Shown here: piece after piece, positions 55,380 to 62,050 of the stretch
How positions within the stretch are numbered: position 1 is the stretch's first letter
Layout: each line of letters opens with the position of its first letter
DNA from: a bacterium
GTDB taxonomy: Bacteria > Patescibacteriota > Gracilibacteria > UBA1369 > GCA-2718715
Length of the DNA: 64,000 nt
NCBI GenBank assembly: GCA_018662325.1
Contig: JABJGM010000002.1
Span: 94,940 to 158,939 of the forward strand
Direction: 5' to 3'
Notes under the pieces: generated by a model
Seen by the model: only the letters and a program-made list of their open reading frames with translations
Database searches by the model: none
What the model was told of the DNA's origin: nothing
Position numbers and translations under genes: made by a program

Positions 55380-55503
55380 AACTTTGCATACCTAAAATTT
55401 GGAGCTCTATGCTTACGGTTAACTTTTTGCTTAAAAGATGTGTAAGCGTCTAAAACGATATATAAAAACATACTAATTGGGGTTAAAATTTTAAAATATT
55501 TAA

Positions 55504-56112
55504 TTAATAATTTCGAATCAAAGTCAAAACCACACCTTGAATCTCCAAAGATTCCGCTGGAACAATATCTTCATATTCATTATTTTCAGCTTTGAGATAA
55601 AGACGACCATCATTTTTACAAAGTCTCTTAACGGTGTTTGCATTGTCCACCAAGGCTATAACTATATCTCCAACCTTTGGTTCCCTTGAAGAATCAGCTA
55701 CTAATAAGTCTCCTTCAAAAATACCTGCATCTATCATACTTTGACCTGTAACTTTTAACAGAAAACAACTATGTGGATTTTTAATTTTACTTGTATCAAC
55801 GCTTACATAGTCATCAATGTAACTTTCTGCATGAACCGGACCTCCAGCTGGAACAAATCCCATCAAAGGAAGGTTAGCAAAATTAGCTTGAAGCTTACTC
55901 GAAACAGACTCTAGTAATCCAATCCCTCTTGGAGTATCACTTTTTGAGATAAATCCCTTTTTTTGTAATGCATTTAAATGCTTAATCACACTATTATCAG
56001 AGGAAACTCCCATGAAAGTTTTTATTTCTTTGATTGTTGGAGATTTTCCATTGTTTAACTGAAAATCCTCAATGAAATCCAATACCCGTTGTTGTTTTAT
56101 TGTTAAGTTCAT
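55504..56112 (-). CDS. lexA: LexA SOS-response repressor
   Basis: The start at 56112 gives 202 residues beginning MNLTIKQQRVLDFI, the family N-terminus; in-frame ATGs upstream would add unrelated sequence across the regulatory region. An N-terminal winged helix binds operators. Self-cleavage is expected between Ala89 and Gly90 (VPAGGPV), with catalytic Ser125 (GQSM) and Lys162 (NTVKRL). It would repress DNA-damage genes until activated RecA triggers cleavage. The nearby mutS-mutL pair and recF make this a repair-rich region. The 124 bases between mutS and lexA hold no gene I can see. Confidence 0.95.
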   Translation of the reverse strand: MNLTIKQQRVLDFIEDFQLNNGKSPTIKEIKTFMGVSSDNSVIKHLNALQKKGFISKSDTPRGIGLLESVSSKLQANFANLPLMGFVPAGGPVHAESYIDDYVSVDTSKIKNPHSCFLLKVTGQSMIDAGIFEGDLLVADSSREPKVGDIVIALVDNANTVKRLCKNDGRLYLKAENNEYEDIVPAESLEIQGVVLTLIRNY

Positions 56113-56119
56113 ATTATAG

Positions 56120-56131
56120 GTGTTTATACAC
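56120..56131. promoter_or_regulatory. Palindrome, candidate LexA operator
   Basis: GTGTTTATACAC is a GTGT-N4-ACAC inverted repeat, seven bases upstream of the lexA start and in the divergent lexA-yebC gap. A second imperfect palindrome, GGTGAGTAAACTCTTACC, lies at 56143-56160. LexA genes are usually self-regulated, but the operator of this lineage is unknown. A TATAAT on the minus strand at 56113-56118 lies too close to the ATG to be used simply. Confidence 0.35.
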
Positions 56132-56225
56132 ATACCATAATAGGTGAGTAAACTCTTACCGTCAAGGTGAATTAATTGCCTTAAGCTTAGAAATGTTTTA
56201 AAATTCAATAAAGTAACCCTATAAG

Positions 56226-56942
56226 ATGGCTGGACATTCAAAATGGCACTCAATTAGACATAAAAAAGGTGCAAACGATAAAAAAAGAGGAAAAATTTTC
56301 ACAAAACACGCACGACTTATCATGCTGGCTGCCAGAAACGGATCCGATCCATCTTTAAACTCCACACTTAGACAATCTATCGATAACGCAAAGGCTGAAA
56401 ACGTTCCAAATGACAACATTAAAAGAGCAATTGCAAAGGGTAGTAGCGAAGGAAAAGATGCAACTCAACTTTATGAGGTTTTATATGAAGGATACGGTCC
56501 AGATAAGTCTGCGATTTTAATTGAAGCTCTTACCGATAACAAAAATAGAACATTTACAAATATTCGAAATATAATGAATAAAAATGCTGGAAACTTGGGA
56601 GAAAGCGGAAGCGTTTCTTATATGTTTGAAAAAGTAGGTTTTTTCCATGTTAAAGTCACTAGCAACAACAAAGAGGAAGTAATGCTTGAAATCATGGAAT
56701 TAGATCCTCTGAATATAATAGACCATAAAGATTTATTAGAAGTAACATGTAAAATGGAAGACTTTGCAAACTTCAAAAAAAAGCTTGATGATCTTAATTT
56801 AATTCTAGAAACTTCAAAATTAAATTATATATCAAATATGCCTCTGGATATTGAAACGCAGGCTATGGAGAAAGTTATAAGTCTGATTGAAAAACTAGAA
56901 GACAACGACGATGTACTTGAAGTCTACACAAATCTAAACTAA
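56226..56942 (+). CDS. yebC: YebC/PmpR-family (TACO1-like) regulator
   Basis: The 238-residue protein starts with the diagnostic MAGHSKWHSIRHKKGANDKKRGK and continues with GSDPSLNSTLRQSIDNAKAENVPNDNIKRAI and a Gly-rich YEGYGP segment. Members are described as transcriptional regulators and, more recently, as factors that relieve ribosome stalling. Its 3' end overlaps the convergent small membrane-protein gene by four bases. It is divergent from lexA; ruvC, a common neighbour, is not present. Confidence 0.95.
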   Translation: MAGHSKWHSIRHKKGANDKKRGKIFTKHARLIMLAARNGSDPSLNSTLRQSIDNAKAENVPNDNIKRAIAKGSSEGKDATQLYEVLYEGYGPDKSAILIEALTDNKNRTFTNIRNIMNKNAGNLGESGSVSYMFEKVGFFHVKVTSNNKEEVMLEIMELDPLNIIDHKDLLEVTCKMEDFANFKKKLDDLNLILETSKLNYISNMPLDIETQAMEKVISLIEKLEDNDDVLEVYTNLN

Positions 56943-57442
56943 CTTACTGGCTGAATTAATTCCAGGTAGTCTTCTTTAGATCCATTCAGTAGGATATTAG
57001 GTTTGTAATCGGGATAAAACTCGAGAATAGAATTCTCTAAAACACTATGTACATAAGGAGCTTCACATTCAGATATTAAATTTAAATCACCTTTAAGATT
57101 TAAGGTAACAACTTTTAACCTTGTATTGACAGTGGTTTTAGCAGTTAGATTTGATTTATAAAAAGGCGAATATAGACTTGAAACTTTTGGGGTAGATATG
57201 GAAAAAATTTTATTTAAAGAGGTGTCTAGAGAATTAGATTGATATGTCAAAAACTGTTCTTTTTGAAGGTGTACGGTATCACAAGATAAAATCTCTTGAT
57301 GTTTATCTTCATCAAAAGACGCAGTAAGATTCTGATTTACTAAAAAAAAGTTCACATAATTTGTACCCTGTGTTAAAACCGCAATAAACAATATTACGGC
57401 TAAAACAAACAAACTACGAATTGTGAACTTTTCTGGATTCAT
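56939..57442 (-). CDS. Single-helix membrane-anchored protein of unknown function (167 aa)
   Basis: The family is not recognised. One N-terminal membrane helix (about 9-27) is followed by an extracytoplasmic domain of about 135 residues with two Cys (LSCDTV and SECEAP) that could pair. A DUF4230-like layout is possible, but I cannot confirm it. The gene ends with TAG and is the last of a leftward run behind superoxide dismutase and two small membrane proteins, 12 bases after the previous gene. Confidence 0.65.
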   Translation of the reverse strand: MNPEKFTIRSLFVLAVILFIAVLTQGTNYVNFFLVNQNLTASFDEDKHQEILSCDTVHLQKEQFLTYQSNSLDTSLNKIFSISTPKVSSLYSPFYKSNLTAKTTVNTRLKVVTLNLKGDLNLISECEAPYVHSVLENSILEFYPDYKPNILLNGSKEDYLELIQPVS

Positions 57443-57454
57443 TTTATTGAAAAA

Positions 57455-57760
57455 TTAAGCTAAACCACCGTTTAGAGCACTAAGTGCAACATTTAAAAGG
57501 TTTGTAACTAATGTAATAGAAGTTACGATTACAGCTACTGTTGATAAAACTCGAGCTTCTTGGTTATCTCTTGAAAGTATTGAAAATATTACTGCTAGCA
57601 AATTAATCAATAGTAACAATCCCATAAAAACGTAAGAAACAGTTGGAGTAGGTTGAGTTATTAGTCCAAGCTGTTGAATAGCGTACTGAATAACTCCCAT
57701 TAGTAACTCTGTACCACCAAAGTTAAGGGCCATCGCAAGGTATAAGTATTTTAAATTCAT
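57455..57760 (-). CDS. Three-helix small membrane protein (101 aa)
   Basis: The family is not recognised. Three hydrophobic segments at about 5-25, 43-63 and 71-92 are separated by short polar loops (RDNQEAR). The protein ends in a small Gly/Ala/Leu-rich tail. It lies in the leftward run with a 49-base gap from the 83-residue protein and 12 bases before the 167-residue protein. Nothing in it suggests an enzyme. Confidence 0.65.
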   Translation of the reverse strand: MNLKYLYLAMALNFGGTELLMGVIQYAIQQLGLITQPTPTVSYVFMGLLLLINLLAVIFSILSRDNQEARVLSTVAVIVTSITLVTNLLNVALSALNGGLA

Positions 57761-57809
57761 AAAGTGAGGTTAATGTAATATAAATTTAGCATTTTTTTTC
57801 TAACAAATC

Positions 57810-58061
57810 TTATTTTTCGCAAGCTCTTTTCTTGAAATAACAGTAAATATCTTTAATTGCCACAACACTCCAAATTATATTTAATATAACAAAAGGAATT
57901 GTACCGCTTAAATATGCATAAAAAGTAAGAATTACAGCTCCAAATAAGTTAATGAAATCATAATAAATATCATCATGAGTAAAATACTGAACCTGTAACC
58001 CAAGGTAAGCAATAAGAATCATAGAGGCTCCAAATAAACCTAGTATTTCTAAATTAGACAT
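57810..58061 (-). CDS. Small three-helix membrane protein, CBU_0592-like
   Basis: The 83-residue protein resembles the CBU_0592-like small membrane family: three helices with the pattern GASMILIAYLGLQ, then NLFGAVILTFYAY, then PFVILNIIWSVVAIKDIY, followed by a short basic tail. The family function is not established. It starts six bases after the superoxide dismutase stop codon, so it is likely co-translated. Confidence 0.75.
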   Translation of the reverse strand: MSNLEILGLFGASMILIAYLGLQVQYFTHDDIYYDFINLFGAVILTFYAYLSGTIPFVILNIIWSVVAIKDIYCYFKKRACEK

Positions 58062-58067
58062 AAACTA

Positions 58068-58667
58068 TTATGAATTTAAGTTTTCAAGCACAATATTCCA
58101 GTCAATAACATTAAAAAAGTTTTGAATGTATTCAGGTCTTCTGTTTTGATAATGCAAATAATACGCATGTTCCCAAACATCAATTCCCATAATTGGTTTT
58201 AATCCATCTGAAAGTGGAGAGTCTTGATTGGCTTGCGTTTGAATTACTAATTTATTGTTAGAATCAACACATAAAAAGGCCCATCCAGATCCAAATACAG
58301 AAGCTGCAGCAGTTGCGAAATCTTGTGAAAAATCTTCATAAGATCCAAAGTCTGCTTCGATTTTTTCCATTAATTGACTCGGTACTTCAACTTTAGTTGG
58401 AGTTAAATGATTAAAAAATAAAGTATGGTTATGGTGTCCACCTCCGCTATTTCTTACAGCTGTTCTTACTTCTTCGGGAAGTTCATTTAGATTAGTAAGT
58501 AATTGTTCTAATGGTTTTTCTAGTAAATCTGGGTGATCCTCTAAAGCTGCATTAAGTTTATTTACATAACCTTGATGGTGCTTAGTTGAGTGAATCTCCA
58601 TAGTTTGAGCATCAATAAATGGCTCAAGAGCATTGAAATCAAATTTAAGGTCTTTTCTTACAAACAT
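58068..58667 (-). CDS. sodA: Superoxide dismutase, Mn/Fe family
   Basis: The enzyme converts superoxide to oxygen and peroxide. Metal ligands are visible as His in EIHSTKHHQGYV, His in GGGHHNHTLFF, and the Asp/His pair of DVWEHAYYLHY. The 199-residue length is typical. The NQDSPL segment carries the Gln typical of manganese-type enzymes, so Mn or cambialistic use is more likely than strict Fe. There is no signal peptide. It follows the transketolase gene by 25 bases. Its presence means the organism meets oxygen at least at times. Confidence 0.95.
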   Translation of the reverse strand: MFVRKDLKFDFNALEPFIDAQTMEIHSTKHHQGYVNKLNAALEDHPDLLEKPLEQLLTNLNELPEEVRTAVRNSGGGHHNHTLFFNHLTPTKVEVPSQLMEKIEADFGSYEDFSQDFATAAASVFGSGWAFLCVDSNNKLVIQTQANQDSPLSDGLKPIMGIDVWEHAYYLHYQNRRPEYIQNFFNVIDWNIVLENLNS

Positions 58668-58692
58668 TGATTAGGGTTAAATCACTATTATT

Positions 58693-60570
58693 TTAAAGTT
58701 TCCCGAGAATTAAATCAATTTGTTTTGATATCCCCTCTTTATCTATTTGATTTAAAGAGTATAAATCTTTTTGTTTTCCAGAAAGCTGGTATTTTTCAAC
58801 ACCAAGAGATTTGAAATTCTCTAGGACTATTGAATTTTCTAATAAATAAGGGGCTAAAAAAGTAGCTAATCCAGCACCTGAATTGTGATCTTGGATAATC
58901 AATAAATTTTTAGTTTTCTTTAAAGAATCTAAAACTTCTTTTGATTTAGCAGAATCTAAAGTTGGCGTAATCAAAAGTTCAACTTGATCTGGGTAAACTA
59001 AACAAGCTTGTTGGGCTTCAAAACTAGTAGCACCTAAGGTCAAAACTGTAAGTTTATTCCCGTTTTGAACACAAGTAGGTTTTGATGGATCAAATAAATA
59101 ACCACCTGAAAAAATTGGTTTTTGATTTTTGTCAGTTAAAACTGGATATTTATGACGACCTAGCCGAACATAAAAATTACCTTTTGATTTAGCAATGTAG
59201 CGAATTACATGATCGGTTTGATTTGGATCAGCTGGTTCAATTACAGTTGTATTAAAAAGCGATTCCATACTGGCAAAATCATCTAAAGCTTGATGAGTAG
59301 GTCCATCTTCTCCTAACGAAAGGCCACAATGGGTTGAAACCATTTTTACATTTGTTTCATTTATATCGTTTAACCTAGCTTGTCCTCTAGCTCTAGAGGT
59401 CATAAAAACACCAAAAGTACTAGCAAAAGGAATAGCTCCCGCTAAACTCAAACCACCAGCTGCTGCTACCATAAATTGCTCGGCAATCCCAACTTCAAAA
59501 TGCTGATTTGGCTTTGATTTTTTTAAAATATTAGTTTTTACAGATCCAGATAAATCAGCTGTTAAAGCTAAAACTTCTGGATTTAATTCCCCTAAATCTT
59601 TAAGAGCGTTTCCATAAGCTGTTCTACAATCAAGTAGGTCATCTTTGGTATAAACTCGATTTTCTCCAACATTGATTTTAGATGGGAAATCGACTTGAGA
59701 ATTAATTTTTATATCTAATTGATTGATATGATTTGCTAATTCTAATTTTTGAGACTCTGAGATTTTTAGGAATTCAAAATCTTCTTGGGCTGCTTGTAGG
59801 GATGGAGACTTTCCATGCCAAGTAGCTTGATAATTTTCACCATCTAACTGCATGACTTTTGACCCCTTACCCATAATTGTCTGCATTAGAATTACAGTTG
59901 GCTTATTGCTTTTATCTGCAGTTTGATAAATATTTAAAATTTCTTGATGATCATGTCCATTACAAGTCAAAACCTCAAATCCCATGGCTTTAAAGTTAGC
60001 TTCAAGGTCAATTGGCATTGTTTTTTCTAAAGAATCTGTAAGTTGAACCTTGTTGTAATCAACTAAACAAACAAAATTATCTAAATTATATTTATTAGCA
60101 AAGTGTCCCATTTCATATACAATTCCCTCTTGGCACTCCCCGTCTCCTAAAACTGCAAAGACTTTTTTATTAGTCTTAAAGTATTTTTCTGCTAAAGCCA
60201 TACCAAGTGCGGCTGCTACCCCAGATCCAAGTGGACCTGTGGAATAAAAACATCCATTCACAAAGCGATTTACATGTCCTTCAAATTTAGATCCAGACTG
60301 TCTGAAATTTTCTATGAAATCTTGTTTATCCTCTAATTTAAGCTCAGCTAAAACAGCATAAACTGCCGGAGAAATGTGTCCATTTGAAACAACAATTTTT
60401 TCATTACTATGAATTAAACGACTCAAATACAGAACTGATAAAAAATCTAAACTAGAAAAAGATCCACCCGGGTGTCCACTATTAGCATTGACCACAGCTT
60501 GAAGAGCAGAAAGTCGGCAGCTTTTTACAAAAAGTTTAGCAATATTAAAATCTATATTTTGAAAATTCAT
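58693..60570 (-). CDS. tkt: Transketolase (single-chain)
   Basis: This thiamine-diphosphate enzyme transfers two-carbon units between sugar phosphates. The 625 residues carry the N-terminal NSGHPGGSFSSLD, the ThDP/metal motif GDGECQEG followed by VDYNKVQ, the pyrimidine-binding domain with VGIAEQFMVAAAGGLS and HCGLSLGEDGPTHQ, and a C-terminal domain. The ATG directly abuts the transaldolase stop codon as TAAATG with no Shine-Dalgarno, so translation is probably by re-initiation. Together with transaldolase it forms the non-oxidative pentose phosphate branch. Confidence 0.96.
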   Translation of the reverse strand: MNFQNIDFNIAKLFVKSCRLSALQAVVNANSGHPGGSFSSLDFLSVLYLSRLIHSNEKIVVSNGHISPAVYAVLAELKLEDKQDFIENFRQSGSKFEGHVNRFVNGCFYSTGPLGSGVAAALGMALAEKYFKTNKKVFAVLGDGECQEGIVYEMGHFANKYNLDNFVCLVDYNKVQLTDSLEKTMPIDLEANFKAMGFEVLTCNGHDHQEILNIYQTADKSNKPTVILMQTIMGKGSKVMQLDGENYQATWHGKSPSLQAAQEDFEFLKISESQKLELANHINQLDIKINSQVDFPSKINVGENRVYTKDDLLDCRTAYGNALKDLGELNPEVLALTADLSGSVKTNILKKSKPNQHFEVGIAEQFMVAAAGGLSLAGAIPFASTFGVFMTSRARGQARLNDINETNVKMVSTHCGLSLGEDGPTHQALDDFASMESLFNTTVIEPADPNQTDHVIRYIAKSKGNFYVRLGRHKYPVLTDKNQKPIFSGGYLFDPSKPTCVQNGNKLTVLTLGATSFEAQQACLVYPDQVELLITPTLDSAKSKEVLDSLKKTKNLLIIQDHNSGAGLATFLAPYLLENSIVLENFKSLGVEKYQLSGKQKDLYSLNQIDKEGISKQIDLILGKL

Positions 60571-61215
60571 TTATTTTTGACTATTTTTATAATCTTCTAA
60601 AAATTTAGCTAATCCAATATCAGTTAGCGGATGTTTCAGCATTTTTTTAAATACTTTTGGACTTATTGTAGCTATATCAGACCCTAGCAAAGCTGAATTT
60701 ACAACGTGATCTACGGATCGAATACTGGCAGCTAAAACTTGTGTTTTAAAGTCATAATTTTCATAAATTTGAATAATCTGCTCTAAAATCTCTAAGCCAG
60801 AACTCTGAGTATCATCTAGTCTTCCTAAAAAAGGACTTACAAAATCAGCTCCAAGCTTAGCGCAAGCTAGGGCTTGCATTGGAGAAAAAACTAAAGTCAT
60901 ATTTACCTTTACGTCTTTTGATTTTAAAATCTTTAAGGCTTTTAAACCTTCATCGGTACACGGAAGTTTAACAAAAATATTTTTGTGCCAAGAATGATAC
61001 TCCAAACCCTCTTCTACCATCTTTTTGTGATCTGTAGCTAAAACTTCACAGCTAATTGGACCATCGATTTCTTTGCAAATTTCTAAAATTCTTTCCTTTA
61101 AATCAACACCTTCTTTGGCTATTAACGAAGGATTAGTTGTTACACCATCAACAAGCGCAAGCTGATTTAACTCTTTAATTACTTTTATATCGGCTGTATC
61201 TAAATAAAACTTCAT
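60571..61215 (-). CDS. tal: Transaldolase, TalC/FSA-like short form
   Basis: The 214-residue protein belongs to the short class of transaldolases (fructose-6-phosphate aldolase-like). It starts MKFYLDTADI, and has DGVTTNPSLIAKEG, the Schiff-base lysine in NIFVKLPCT, VNMTLVFSPMQALAC and GADFVSPFLGRLDD. It transfers three-carbon units between sugar phosphates. It is directly followed by transketolase and preceded by tlyA, all leftward. Confidence 0.95.
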   Translation of the reverse strand: MKFYLDTADIKVIKELNQLALVDGVTTNPSLIAKEGVDLKERILEICKEIDGPISCEVLATDHKKMVEEGLEYHSWHKNIFVKLPCTDEGLKALKILKSKDVKVNMTLVFSPMQALACAKLGADFVSPFLGRLDDTQSSGLEILEQIIQIYENYDFKTQVLAASIRSVDHVVNSALLGSDIATISPKVFKKMLKHPLTDIGLAKFLEDYKNSQK

Positions 61216-61259
61216 AATATTTTGTTAATATCAATATATTTTACCACAAAGTAAAGCTT

Positions 61260-61976
61260 TTAAAAAAGATAAGTAACTTGCAATACTTTCTCTTTGTTGC
61301 CTTTTTTACCAATAACTTTGGAGTCTACTTGATTTATTATTTCAAAATTAAGAGATTGTAGCTTTTCTTTATAATCATCAAAGATCCTTTGGTAAGCTTG
61401 ACTTTTAACTACTCCACTTTGATTTATATCTGCTTTTTGACCCTCAAATTGCGGTTTAAAAAGCAAGAATATTTGATTTCCAGGGTTTAAATGCGGAACA
61501 ATATTGGGTAGTATTTTTAAATTTGAAATAAAAGAAACATCCACTGTAACAACATCTACTTTCTCAGGTAATTCGTAAGGATTCCTAGCATTCACGGGAG
61601 ACAAATCAACTACTCGATTATCTTCTTTAATCTTTGGATGAAGCTGTGAATCTCCAACGTCTAAAGCATAGACCTTTGAAAGGCCTTTGTTTAATAAAAC
61701 TTGGGTAAATCCCCCTGTGGAAGCTCCAACATCTAATCCGACTCCTTGAAGATCAATAACTTCAAAAGTTTCAAGAGCATACAAAAGTTTCCTAGCACTT
61801 CTAGATACAAAATCCTGATATTCTAAAATTTCAATTACATCTTGTTCTTTTACTTCTTGCCCGGGTTTTTTAGCTTTACTTCCATTAACTAAAACTAAAT
61901 TTTCTCTAATTAAATTTAAGGCTTTAGACCTATTTTCAACTAAATTATTTTCTACAAGATATTTATCGAGTCGCAT
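61260..61976 (-). CDS. tlyA: TlyA-family rRNA 2'-O-methyltransferase (S4 plus FtsJ-like domain)
   Basis: Residues 1-60 form an S4 RNA-binding domain (MRLDKYLVENNLVENRSKAL). Residues about 70-238 form a Rossmann methyltransferase with the SAM loop LDVGASTGGFTQVLL and the family segments YALDVGDSQLHPKI, VDVSFISNLKILP and LLFKPQFE. TlyA methylates ribose of 16S and 23S rRNA cytidines in mycobacteria; some homologues are called haemolysins. The acidic and Lys residues of the K-D-K type active site appear present. It is divergent from the UvrD-like gene. Confidence 0.92.
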   Translation of the reverse strand: MRLDKYLVENNLVENRSKALNLIRENLVLVNGSKAKKPGQEVKEQDVIEILEYQDFVSRSARKLLYALETFEVIDLQGVGLDVGASTGGFTQVLLNKGLSKVYALDVGDSQLHPKIKEDNRVVDLSPVNARNPYELPEKVDVVTVDVSFISNLKILPNIVPHLNPGNQIFLLFKPQFEGQKADINQSGVVKSQAYQRIFDDYKEKLQSLNFEIINQVDSKVIGKKGNKEKVLQVTYLF

Positions 61977-62015
61977 GTTAAAAAGTTAAAAAAAATTAGC
62001 CAATTTATAGATACA

Positions 62016-62024
62016 TGATATACT
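62016..62024 (+). promoter_or_regulatory. Extended -10 element before the helicase gene
   Basis: TGATATACT is an extended -10 (TGn plus TATACT) 26 bases before the helicase ATG. The -35 region TTAGCC at 17 bases is weak, as is common with extended -10 promoters. Confidence 0.5.
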
Positions 62025-62050
62025 AAAAAACGTAAAAATATAAGAAAAAT

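Noticed and set aside
56113..56253. Longer LexA start at 56253 (extra 47 residues)
   Set aside because: The extension does not resemble LexA and runs across the palindromes and into the divergent yebC gene; the family N-terminus starts at 56112.
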